Below are positions 10,138-21,411 of a stretch of DNA of 64,000 nt, piece after piece; position 1 is the stretch's first letter; every line of letters starts with the position of its first letter. Under the pieces are notes generated by a model. That model was not told the DNA's origin. It did no database searches and saw only the letters and a list, made by a program, of their open reading frames with translations. The position numbers and the translations under genes are program-made. Source of the DNA: Triglochin maritima (lineage: Eukaryota > Streptophyta > Magnoliopsida > Alismatales > Juncaginaceae); contig OY821770.1 of the NCBI GenBank assembly GCA_963682175.1, positions 15,902,501-15,966,500 on the forward strand, given 5' to 3'.

Positions 10138-13100
10138 TTACCGGAATAACTCTGGATACTGCTTCCTGACATCCTCCTCGATCTCCCAGGTAGCCTCTCT
10201 GACACTGTAATGCTGCCACCTGACCTTCACCATCGGAATCGCTCTCCTCCTGAGCTGATGTACCATCTGATCCACAATCTCAACTGGTCTCTCATCTAAT
10301 GACAAATCCTGCTGGATCTCCGGTACTGATATCTCTATCACATGAGCTGGATCGGCCACGTACTTCCTCAGCATAGAAACATGGAAGACGTTGTGAAGTC
10401 CTGCGAACTGTGGTGGTAGTGCAATCCTATATGCCACCTCACCGACCCGATCCAATATCTCAAAAGGTCCGACATATCTCGGACTCAGCTTCCCCTTCTT
10501 CCCGAATCTCATCACACCTCTGGAAGGTGAGATCTTCAGGAAGACATGATCTCCTACATCAAAAGTCAGCTCACGCCTCCGCGTATCAGCATAACTCTTC
10601 TGCCTGCTCTGCGCCGTAGCTAGTCGCCTCCGAATCACGTCGACCTTCTCTGAATACAACTGGATAATGTCAGGTCCAACTAGCTGTCTCTCGCCCACAT
10701 CACTCCAGCATACCGGCGATCTACACGGTCTCCCGTATAATGCCTCATAGGGTGCCATCCCAATACTCGAATGGTAGCTGTTGTTGTAAGCGAACTCGAT
10801 CAACGGCAAATGCTCATCCCAATGCCCGGCCCAGTCAAGTGTACACGCTCTCAGCATGTCCTCCAATGTCTGTATCGTCCGCTCTGACTGGCCATCTGTC
10901 TGTGGGTGAAAAGCTGTGCTAAACTTCAGACGTGTCCCCAGTGCTCTGTGTAGACTCTCCCAAAATCTCGAAGTGAATCTGGGATCTCTGTCTGAAATGA
11001 TACTGACTGGTACGCCATGAAGTTTGACAATCTCATCAATATATAATTTAGCTAGACCCTCCAGAGCAAGAGTGGTCTTAATAGCTAAGAAATGCGCCGA
11101 CTTGGTCAGTCGATCGACTATAACCCAAATCGCATCGTGGAATCTCCGTGTCTTCGGTAGCCCCGTAACAAAATCCATCGTCACGTGCTCCCACTTCCAC
11201 TCAGGCAACTCAATCCTCTGCATCTGTCCTGTTGGTCTCTGGTGCCCGATCTTCACCTGCTGACAGACCAAACACCTCGACACGAAGTCTGCAACGTCCT
11301 TCTTCATACCTCGCCACCAGAAGTTCCGCTGCAGATCTTTGTACATCTTGGTGCTCCCTGGATGAATGGAATATCTCAATCTGTGTGCCTCCTCCATGAT
11401 GTCATGTCTCAGGTCCTCTGTCTTCGGCACCCAGATACGATCTCTGAATCTCAGACCTCCATCCACTCCAACCCTGAAGTCTGACCCATCTCTGGCAGCT
11501 AACTGTAACAAACTGCTCAACTCCTCATCTGTAGTCTGAGCATGAATCACTGCTGATACTGTCTGAGGCTCTACTCTCAATCCTGCAATCACTGCACCCT
11601 CAGAGCTATCTGCAAATGGTCTCCACTCTGCTAAAGACTCCAGCAGTCGCCACTCCTGAATGCATAGGCCTGCTACTGATACCTCCACCTTCCGGCTCAA
11701 AGCGTCTGCAACTGTGTTCGCCTTCCCCGGATGGTAAGAGATAGTGAAGTCATAGTCCTTAATGAACTCAAGCCATCTGCGCTGCCTCATGTTCAGCTCC
11801 TTCTGCGAGAACATGTACTTCAGACTCTGATGATCTGTAAACACCTCGAACTGCTCGCCATAAAGATAGTGTCTCCAGGTCTTCAGTGCGTGAACCACTG
11901 CTGCTAACTCCAAATCATGTGTCGGGTAATTCCTCTCATGGACCTTCAGCTGTCTGGATGCGTACGCGATCACCCTCCCGTGCTGCATAAGTACACATCC
12001 TAAGCCAACACCTGAAGCGTCGCTATAAATCACGAATCCACCCGTGCCACTCGGCAATGATAAAACTGGTGCTGTGGTCAATAGTCTCTTCAGCTCCTGA
12101 AAGCTGTCCTCGCACTTCTGCGACCAAACAAAAGTGACTCCCTTCTGCGTCAGAGCCGTCAGTGGTGCTGCCAATCTCGAGAAGTCTTTGATGAAGCGAC
12201 GGTAATAACCCGCCAGTCCAACAAAGCTCCTAATCTCCGTCACGCTCGTAGGGGTCCTCCACTGTGTCACTGCCTCTACCTTCGCCGGATCCACTGATAT
12301 CCCCTCTGCCGATACAATGTGTCCGAGGAATGCCACTCTGTCCAATCAAAACTCGCACTTTGAGAACTTAGCATATAACTGCTGAGCCCTCAAGATGCTG
12401 AGTACAATCCTCAGATGCTCTTTGTGCTGCTCCATATCTGATGAATAGATCAGAATGTCATCCACGAAGACAATCACAAATATATCAATATACTGCCTGA
12501 ATGTCCGGTGCATCAGATCCATGAACGCTGCCGGAGCATTCGTCAATCCAAATGGCATCACCAAGAACTCATAGTGTCCATATCTCGTCCTAAAAGCTGT
12601 CTTCTGGATGTCCTCATCTCTTATCCTCAACTGGTGATATCCTGAACGCAGGTCAATCTTCGAGAAAACCTTCGCTGACTGCAGCTGGTCAAAGAGGTCC
12701 TCGATCCTAGGTAAGGGATACCTATTCTTCACCGTCACCTGGTTCAGCATCCTGTAGTCTATGCACATCCTCAAGGATCCGTCCTTCTTCTTCACAAACA
12801 AAACTGGTGCACCCCAAGGCGAGACGCTCGATCTGATAAATCCAGAGTCCATCAACTCCTGCAACTGCTTCTTCAACTCTGTCAACTCAGCAGGTGCCAT
12901 CCGGTATGGAGCCTTCGACTGTGGTGTAGTACCAGCTACCAACTCTATGCCGAACTCCAACTCCCGGTGTGGTGGTAAACCTGGAATCCCCGCTGGAAAA
13001 ACATTCGCGAACTCCTGCACCACCTCAATGTCCTCTAGCCTCTGAGACTCTGCCTCCGCAACCACAAGTGTCGCTAAAAATGCTGTACAACCCTGCTGTA

Positions 13101-14580
13101 ACAGTCTCTGAGCTCTCACAGCAGATACAATAATGCGACCCCCTCTGCTTCTGATCCCTCTAATCAGAATATCAGGCAAACCCTTCCTCGGGATCAAAAT
13201 CTTCTTCTCACGGCACAAGACTCGGACATGATATTGGGACAGCCAATCCATCCCAAGTATGACATCAAAGTCCTCCATCGGTAGCAAGACCAGGTCTGCC
13301 GGAAACTCCTGATCTCCCGAAACAACCGTGGCACCGGGGACAAGTCTCCCCACAGTGCCCACCAGACCCAGGGGTGTCGTGACCTCCAACGTGGCAGTCA
13401 ACATCGCAAGGGTACAGCCCAACACTCCCGCAAATCGCTCTGAGATGAACGAGTGTGTCGCGCCACAATCAAATAACACCCTAGCTACTGAACCTGCGAC
13501 AAGAAGTGTACCTTCCACGACAGCGCCTCCATCCTGAGCCTCCTCTGCCTGGATGGTGAAAACTCTGCCAGTGCGCTGCCCCTGCTGGGGTCTGAAAGGT
13601 GGTCTACCTCCGCTTCCTCCTCTGCCTGGTGCGGGTAAACCCGGTGGTCTGCTCAGCCCAGCTCCTCGGCTCGGACAGCTCCTGATAAAGTGACCCAGCT
13701 GGCCACACCCATGACATGCTCCGGGGGTGAAGCACGGCCCGGAGTGAAACCTCCCACATCTACCACAAGGCTCAGGTCGTGGTACTGCAACTCCTGCTCC
13801 CTCGAATCGGGGCCTCTTGCCCGGATTCCCTCCAGTCTGACCTCCTGGCCTCCCAGAGAACCTACCTGATGGCCTCCTCTCATCCTGGTAGTTCTCCCTG
13901 TAGTCACGATCAAGAACAGAGGCACTCTTCACTGCATCGGCCAACGTGCTCGGCATGTGTGTCAGCACCTTCGTCCTCAACTGCTTCCGGAGCCCCCGGA
14001 CGAACTTCCCAGCCCTCTGCTCCTGTGTAATATACATCTCGGGACAGTAACGCTCAAGGGCGTTGAACTTCCCGATGTAGCCTGCCAAGGTCATGTCTCC
14101 CTGCTGAAGACTCAGAAACTCCTCCCTCTTCGCATCCTGGACATGCTGCGGAAAATACTGCTCGTTCAACTCGCCAACGAACTCCTCCCAGGCTATATCA
14201 TCTCTGTCCGCAAACACCACTGCAGATGTGGACCTCCACCAGTTGGACGCAGCACCGCCCAAAACATAAGTAGCCAGGCCCACTCTCGCCTCTGGAGGAC
14301 AACCAATAGCACTGAAGATCTTCTGCATCGTGAAGATCCACTCCTCCGCAGCCTCTGCGTCGTACTGCCCCAGAAAGGTAGGCGGATGCTGGCGCATAAA
14401 CCGGTCATGCATAGCACCAGTCCCCGTCTGCCCAGTCTGTGCCGTCTGCTGCTGTAGCATCTCTGTCAGACGTCCGACCGTATCGAACAACGTCCGACGC
14501 TCATCCTCCCATGCCTCATCCCTCGCAGTCTCACTCTCACCGCGAGTATGGGCAACCGCCTTCACCCGTCTAGGAGGCAT
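10138..14580 (-). pseudogene. Gag-pol polyprotein of the chromovirus, one in-frame stop
   Basis: A continuous frame of 1480 codons from ATG 14580 ([10 protein letters not shown]) to the stop at 10138, broken once at codon 745 (12346-12348). There TGA stands where the family has Trp in KCEFW-LDRV. In order: retrotransposon gag (about 75-215); zinc knuckle C289-x2-C292-x4-H297-x4-C302; aspartic protease [10 protein letters not shown] (371-380, Cys instead of the usual Ser); reverse transcriptase (about 555-800, catalytic FVDD 705-708); RNase H (from about 850); integrase HHCC finger (H1066, H1073, C1103, C1106) and core D1136, D1197, E1233 (D-x35-E). A C-terminal chromodomain-like tail (about 1430-1480) follows, which in this clade directs integration to marked chromatin. 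All catalytic residues remain. An upstream in-frame extension to 14625 is unlikely to be used, as MPPRR is the family start. Confidence 0.93.
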
Positions 14581-14688
14581 CTGCCAAAGGAAACAAGACA
14601 ATATCAATATAATCTGTGCATGCATGATCCTCTAGACCTAACTCCTAACTCAAAGGTGGTTTCTTTGGACAAGTACGCCGAGATCAAC

Positions 14689-14700
14689 GCTCTGATACCA
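14689..14700 (-). other. Primer-binding site for tRNA-iMet
   Basis: The coding strand reads TGGTATCAGAGC three bases inside the 5' LTR (14704-16707). It is complementary to the 3' end of plant initiator methionine tRNA and fixes the element's orientation as minus. Confidence 0.93.
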
Positions 14701-14703
14701 AAT

Positions 14704-16707
14704 TGTAACGTACCCGAAAACAGCGGAAAATTTAAACAATAATACAGACCGTCAACGGTCAACACAGGGCACGTCACTGGAAATCAAACTAACATATATA
14801 TATATATAATATATAAGGTACAGACCCACGTGGAAGTCAAAGTATACATAAGAGTCAACTGTGATTACAACAAAAATGAATATACATGTAATCACTACCT
14901 CAACAAAAGAAGATAATAAAGAGAACAGGATCTGATCCCGGGGGCACCGTCCTCGGTCACCACCTGACTCTAAACCTGCTCGCTACCTGAAATGCAAACA
15001 ACAAACATGCCTGAGTTCCCTGCAGGAACCCCGTACACCAAGCCTCCTAAAAATATAAAAAGGAATTAAAGACAATGCAATACAATGCACATGATCATCC
15101 GCCTTGGGCCCACAATAATGCCCTCACCGCCTCCGCGGCACTGAACCACTCCTGCCACTAGGGTCAAGTCAGTCCACCACTGCCTCACAAGGGTCAGTCG
15201 ACACCACTGCTCCCCAAAAAGTGCAGGAAGGAACCCCTGGTACACGCCGCACCCAAAGAGCGAGTCAGCCCGCCGAATACACAACTCGGGTCAGACGACA
15301 GCCACTGCTCCCCCAAGAGTCGCCTAGCGCGCACCCTGCCGGAACATCCTCGGCCTACCGCTAAACCCTCGCAAACTGCCCAAGGTTTACGGTACACATC
15401 CCTCACACCCCGCTCGGTAAGAGAGGAAAAAGTACAACAATAATACGCCTTCGTCGAAGGTGAAATCCGTAGCTCTCAAAGCCGGTAATCAACCGTCGCC
15501 TCGGAGCCGGTAGTCGACCTATACTCAACGGATCGCGTGTGGATAAATCCACCAACCTGCGGCAGATCGGTCGACCGCTACAAGCACTCCGGTCAACTGG
15601 TCCCCCACACAGTACACGGTACTGTACAAACAAGTCTACCGGTCGAACCACGTCAACCGAAATACTAACCACTCAGTCTAACAAAAGTCATCTAGCGGTC
15701 GACCGTTTGGAAGGTCTACACTATACATTTTATATAAATATATATCCAATCGGTCAAACCAGGGTCCGTTCCACCGATAAGGAAAACTGCCTGAATCCTG
15801 CCTACAGCATTCGGTCGACCGAAACCTACCTCTCGGTCAACCGATCTACAGGCACATCACTGCAGGAAAACTGCACGCGGTCGGTCGACCGGATCCAGAG
15901 CGGTCGACCGTTTAGATGGTCAATACTCGAACCGACCTTGCGCAGTTCGGTCGACCGAAGGCCTGTCTAACCTATCTACTGGGTTCGGTCGACCGAAACA
16001 ACACCGGTCGACCGGCTAATGTAACCCTTTATTTTCCCGCGAAATTTGGCATAAACGGTCGACCGTCACACAGACATCGTTCGACCGTTTTCGGGCAGTA
16101 AGTCAATATTTATAAATATCGGTCGACCGACCCATATACCGGTCGACCGAACAATACATCTTCCCACTGTACGGGCATCATTTAGACGATGTTCGGTCGA
16201 CCGAAACACTCAACGGTCGACCGAACCAGTCGTCTTCAACCTCCGTCCAGTAGGGTTTTCACCGGAGAAACGGCACCAACGCCGTCCTCTACACTCCCAC
16301 ACCTCTTGGGGAGTTAATATGAAGACTTGGCATACCTCGAAGGAGTTTGTAGACGCCTCCCAAGCTTGCACCACTTCACTCCACTTCTTCTTCTCTTTCT
16401 TCACTTCTTCTCTCCTTCTTCTTCTTCTTCTTCTTACTGCCTCCTTCTCTTCTCCGAGAATCTCTCTCACTCTCTGATAAAAGTAAAATGATGAAGAAAA
16501 CGTTTCAACAAAAACCTATCTTAACTATATATATATCCTTTAATTATCCACCTTCAAATCTACCAATCAAAACAACCCATCTCATCTCACAACTATCCTA
16601 CACGTTCCACTTCATCTCATCCTTCCAACACCTCCTGCTCTTCATGCATGTATTAATTAGGGTTAATTAGGTTTAGTTAATTAAGGGATTTAGATTAGGT
16701 TATTACA
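14704..16707 (-). repeat. Right LTR (5' LTR in coding sense) of the chromovirus
   Basis: 2004 bp and nearly identical to the left LTR. It is followed directly by the target duplication ATGAG (16708-16712). A minus-strand TATATAAAA (15728-15736), about 970 bp into the LTR, is a candidate core promoter. Confidence 0.95.
15568..16223. repeat. Palindrome array in the right chromovirus LTR
   Basis: The same 13 exact CGGTCGACCG sites as in the left LTR, in the same order. In transcription sense most lie 75-490 bp upstream of the TATA-like box at 15728-15736; two lie downstream of it. Confidence 0.93.
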
Positions 16708-17616
16708 ATGAGTCCCCACCACGCGATATTGCCGCACCACCATCCCCACATCCATAGCGACGCCACAAAGACCAAGCCATCAAAAGCAATCCGAAGCTGT
16801 GGACCACACATGAGGACGAGCGACTTGTGTCGGCATATATGGAGGTCAGTTCTGATGAGGTGACAGAGACAAACCAGAAGGCTACTTCCTTGTGGACCAA
16901 AGTAAAACGGGTTTACGACATCTCCGTCAATGAAACGGGCCTCCCCGAGAGGAATGCGAAGTCCTTAAAAGGATGGTGGAGGAGAATTATACATGTTGTC
17001 AATAAGTGGGTCGGGTGCTTCGATCAGGCGTACTGACGGAAAATGAGCGGGCAGAACGACGACGATGTCGTCCGGCAAACTCACCACATCTACGAGCGCA
17101 CTAATAAGTCTAAATTTCTTTACTTTGATGCTTGGGTCATGTTGTGTAGGTACCCGAGATGGGAGTCCCTGCTATCTGGAGCAAATGACGTGTGTGTTGC
17201 TCGGGAGTCCCCAGAGTTTGACGATGAAAGCAGTCCCCATTCGGGAAGCCTTGGGAAAAAAACGCATTGATGACTCCAGAACACAATCACCATCGGAGGA
17301 AAAAGAAATGACATCAGGATCGTCTACACGCCCACCATGTGTGAAGAAGACAAAAAACAAGGGTAAAAGTTCATTACGCCCTGAAGGCAACACTGACGTT
17401 CTGGAACTTGCACAACAAATTGCATACAACGCCCAAGTGAGAGAATAAGGTTTCTCCAAGCAGGAGGAATTAGCTGAGCGTAATTTTCAAAGACATGTTA
17501 AAAAAACTAAGCTCGACATGCTTCACTCTCTGATGAAAAAGGACAACCCATCAGAGTGGGAATAAAAAACGATTGTGAAACTCATGGACTGGGCAGAAGA
17601 GAATGATTTCATGTAG

Positions 17617-19671
17617 TTTGTTAGTTCATATTAGTTCGTATTTCGTGTAGTTTATATTACGTGTAGTTTGTTGTATTTCGTATTTCGTGTATTTCGTATC
17701 GCTCCGTATTTACGTCTACTTTGTATTTTGTACCGCAATGTGTTGTTCGTATGATGTTTTAGTATTAATATATTTTCTAATTTGAGCATTAAATATGAAT
17801 TTATCTTTTATTTGAACATGAAATTTGATGTAATGTATAAATTTAAAATATTTTTCAAATTAATAACATCAAAAATTATCACCCCACATTACTACAAATA
17901 CCTAATACATTATCAATTAACTCTAATAACAAATCCTCCACTAAAATAAGAAAATTTAAAAAAAAAGGACCAATGTAGGGCAACACATGCCACCCACCCG
18001 ATGGCGTATGGAGCTTCCATTCGGGAGCTCCGGTGCCCGAATGGAAGCCCGGGTGGGCGCTCGACGATGTTTTGGGTGGTCTAAATGGTAGCTACGTTGA
18101 CAAACGGGTAGTTGAGCTCTCAATTGGTGGTATTTTGGTGTATTCAAATATTCAAAAAAAAACTAAAAAAAGATATCAAAGAACCTTTGAAACTTGTAAT
18201 TGTTGTCCATTGATTTATCATGCTTACAATAATAAAGTAAATTAGAAAATTAATTAAAATATGAAACGAATAAATGCATGCATGAAAAAAAATTTGGATA
18301 AAATTGTTATGGATTCGGCCTCACCTGATTATTTTAAATTACTCACAATACAAGAGTATTGATGACAAGAACATTCAAGAAATAAAATCCACAAAGATAA
18401 GCCACAACCCGTGGGGAAAAAATCACGACTGGATCACCTATCTACATATTATATTCACGAAAGGAAATTTAAATTGTTGAAACTCATCAACACAGGGATC
18501 ACTCATCATTCCCAAACCAAACTCTCAATTGCAACAAAGAAAACCCTACTATCCACGTTAGATTACAATGAACTCCTTCGCACTACCTTCTGCACCCCAT
18601 AGGGCATACCCTATGCACCCTACTAGAGCTACTCTATGTCTTGAACACTCTACCACAAACTGATAGTTTTACCGTTTTATTTATAGACCTAAAACCCAAG
18701 CATGATTTCCACAAATTGAAAGAAACTTTCTCTAACCGAATAAACCGAATAAATTAACGGTATGGTGTTCCCTCTAAAAAATTAGATTTGGATCATTGAA
18801 TTTTAGTATTTCACCAATTTTGTAAATACCTTATGGGATTTCGGCCAATGGATTTTTGACCTTTTAGATTTTGACATCGTTGAATATTTTGGAATGCCAA
18901 CAAAAACATATGTTGAACTGATTTTGTCTAATTGGTCTAGTATAAGAATATTTATTTACTCACTTATGAATATGATACGTAATTAGACTCCAAATCAAAC
19001 CAAAACAAATTATTTTTTATCATTTATACAAATTTCAACTCCTTGACTTAGATCACTGACTTGGGGACCGAACCGGACAAAGTGACAGACGTATGCGTAT
19101 GTTTGGGATTTAAAATGCACAGAAGGAGAGTAGGTAAAATCAAGAAAAGAAAAAAATAAATCATTTCCAAATGCATGGAAATGTACAAGGCAAAATAGGT
19201 AATAGCTTCCCCATTTACACCCTTGAGAATTGAGATCTGTGACCATGAGAGATTTGATCTTCCATTTAATTTGAACCTAAAAAGTTCTTGCTGTGTAATG
19301 ACTCTTTAATGTCATGAAAAGCTAATTGGCATCTTGGTCTTTCTGTCCTTGAAATGGTATAAAAAAGACGTTTATTTGAAGTAAATTGTTATAGCTTGCT
19401 ACATCGTTAAGGTAAGTATGATGATTTAGGCTCCGAAATTTAGTTTGTTTCAATCTTGGTAAGTCTGATTCATCTGTCAATGTATAATACTTTCTACGTC
19501 GTACATATTCTAATGCATATCTAGGATGTGTCCTCCCAAAAAAATGTATGTCCAGAATTTGTTTGATTCTGTAACGTTTCATCCCAATTGTTTGTGCCAC
19601 CAACGGAGGAGGGGCCCAATGCCCCTAACATCAATTTCAGTGCACTTCCATTAAGAATCTGAGATGCATCG
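17617..19671. other. Interior of the Harbinger remnant, no gene recognised
   Basis: AT-rich DNA between ORF1 and the transposase. It includes a hairpin at 18013-18048 and a 93-codon minus-strand frame at 19322-19603 (with RTHPRYALEYVRRRKYYTL) that I do not recognise and that lacks context support. Confidence 0.4.
18013..18048. repeat. 13-bp perfect inverted repeat hairpin
   Basis: GCTTCCATTCGGG (18013-18025) and its complement CCCGAATGGAAGC (18036-18048) are separated by 10 bp in a GC-rich island. The island differs sharply from the surrounding AT-rich sequence. It may be a small transposon end. Confidence 0.7.
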
Positions 19672-19679
19672 ATCGTATA

Positions 19680-20488
19680 TAGGCTGTCAAGTTCTGCTCG
19701 GGATCGATAGATCGCTCGATGTTCGCTCGATTTTACTCTGATTTTGCTCGAAATTGCTCGGATCGGTTAGTAACGAGCCGAGCACGAGCAGACTCCGCTC
19801 GCTCGATACTCGCTCGATGCTCGCACAATTATCGCTCGAAACCTGATTACTATATCTAATTATTTGATTAACCTGAATATTCTATCCAATTACCCAATTG
19901 GTAAAGTGTTAAACTCATTTAATAAACTAATTTACCAAACCCAATAATTCATTTAATAAACCAAATCAAAATCCTCATAAGAATCAAAACCTTATTAGTC
20001 CTTCATTTTTCATCATTATTATTTCTTTTTCTCATTCTTTTCTACACCAAAAGTTCAAATAAATTAAGATTTGGGTCAGGTAGATAATCTTATTTATAAG
20101 ATGTTGATGTTGTGAGTTGTCTTATAATTTAGAAGATTGTGTTTGATTTTAATATTGTGTTGATTTTGTTTGATCCAAGTGTATAATTTTATTTATAAGA
20201 TGTGGATGTTGTCGTATAATTTATAAGATTGTGTTTTATTTTAGGTGTTAATTTTAAAATTGTGTTACTAACTATTATTATATTTGTCTTAAGTAATTTT
20301 ATAAATTACTTATTAGGACAATATTATTAGGAATTCAATACAAAAAAAAAATTTAGGTTAACGAGCCGCTCGTAAGCCACTCGCGAGCAGATCGAACCGA
20401 GCACGAGCAGAATTTTCCGCTCGAAACCCTTAACGAGCCGATCTTGAGCAGACTCGGATCGCTCGTTTAGAGATCGATTACACCCCTA
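19680..20488. mobile_element. hAT-type non-autonomous element (MITE), 809 bp
   Basis: Perfect 8-bp duplication ATCGTATA at 19672-19679 and 20489-20496. The ends are TAGGCTGTCAAG and, inverted, TAGGGGTGTAATCG, matching the TAGGGGTG-type hAT termini. Both subterminal regions are packed with GCTCGAT/GAGC motifs (19695-19835 and 20360-20470), as expected of transposase-binding sites. The 500-bp core is AT-rich and non-coding. Confidence 0.9.
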
Positions 20489-20884
20489 ATCGTATAATAA
20501 TAATCATGTTTTTCTTCTAGTGTGTGTATATATAATTGTGTGTATATATATATAGTAATTGTGTTTTAAATATGGTAAATTTAGTAGTTCCCAAACGACT
20601 CGTTCCTAACTCTTTCCAACAGTAAGAAAGTCTTTCTATATTAATTAATAGGGTCCATGACTCCATGTGTAGCTTAAATCTTCCATTTATCTTTTTTTAT
20701 TTTAAAAGTTTGTTTATTGCGCGTTAGTTTTCTGAACTGATATTCGTCGTCGTAAAACTAATTAAATCGTCCGTACAGATTACCATTTTGCCCTTCTACC
20801 ATTTCTACTTATATAAATCTTCATTTCACTCTTTTAACATCACTTTCTCTTCATATTACTTTTATATTCACCAGATATAATGTC

Positions 20885-20985
20885 TCCGAGGCCGCCCGAC
20901 CGTTGGGTCGGGCGTCTCCCGCGGACGCCCGAACATAGGGCTAGGTGTCTGCGGGAGACGCCTCCCACGTAGGGGAGGCGGCTCC
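20885..20985. repeat. GC-rich palindromic island beside the Harbinger transposase
   Basis: GGCGTCTCCCGC and its complement GCGGGAGACGCC, plus smaller nested stems (GGGCGTC...GACGCCC; GCCTCCCAC...GGGAGGC), sit just upstream of the first recognisable transposase motif. The sequence is unlike transposase coding DNA. It may be a small insertion that replaced the 5' half of the gene. Confidence 0.6.
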
Positions 20986-21411
20986 GACAGTAAGATTGCA
21001 TGGACATGAGTTTCTTCAACACTCATGTCCATGCAATTGTCCCCCAAGAAGACCATATCCACCACCATTCTAGACGTGATCCAAAGCACACCACATAGAA
21101 CATGTTGGGTGTGTGTGACTTCAAGATGAGGTTCATATTCATTACAGCCAGATGGGAGGGTAAGCCCACGATAGTCGTATCCTTAACCACGCCATCTTCA
21201 ATCTTAACCAGAACTTTCCATTGCCTCCTAGAGGTAAGGCTTTCATTCTTATTGACTCTCATTTTATCCACATATTTTGAAGACCCCCAACATATAAGCA
21301 ATAAGCATATCTTTTTATTTCAATGTCAAAGAAATACTACTAGGTCGACATTGGCTACCCAAATCGTAAAGGATTTATGTCCCCATATCATAATTCAAGG
21401 TACCACCTCAG

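Larger units (their letters stand above)
8066..16707 (-). mobile_element. Complete Ty3/gypsy chromovirus (Tekay/Del-like), 8.6 kb
   Basis: Two near-identical LTRs (8066-10088 and 14704-16707, both TG...CA) flank a minus-strand gag-pol. A tRNA-iMet primer site adjoins the right LTR and a polypurine tract adjoins the left. The 5-bp duplication ATGAG is at 8061-8065 and 16708-16712. By eye the LTRs differ by about 11 substitutions, a 21-bp deletion and a 2-bp TA indel over 2 kb, so the insertion is recent. It landed inside Harbinger ORF1. The C-terminal chromodomain-like segment and the clade-typical hairpin before the polypurine tract indicate a chromovirus. A single nonsense codon within reverse transcriptase is the only gross lesion seen. 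Confidence 0.95.
7769..17616 (+). pseudogene. PIF/Harbinger ORF1 (Myb/SANT-like, NAM-associated) pseudogene split by a retrotransposon
   Basis: The 5' piece is 7769-8065 (His/Pro/Gln-rich, starting MSSPDHNHSP). The 3' piece is 16713-17616. They abut exactly once the gypsy element 8066-16707 and one copy of its 5-bp duplication ATGAG are removed. From 16800 the frame reads a trihelix/SANT-like segment (WTTHEDERLVSAYMEV, then SLKGWWRRI, then YFDAWVMLCRYPRWESL). A basic segment with RPPCVKKTKNKGK and a C-terminal charged helix ending MDWAEENDFM follow. This is the layout of Harbinger ORF1 proteins, which help the transposase enter the nucleus and bind transposon ends. Lesions are an in-frame stop in the 5' piece, stops at about 17034, 17446 and 17563, and a frameshift near 17265. 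The gene was therefore probably decaying irrespective of the insertion. Confidence 0.85.

Noticed and set aside
10410..14742. Plus-strand ORFs across the chromovirus
   Set aside because: They are antisense to a continuous gag-pol frame with all family motifs.
19322..19603. A 93-codon minus-strand gene
   Set aside because: No recognisable family, no promoter or splice context, and it lies inside a transposon remnant; left as unrecognised.
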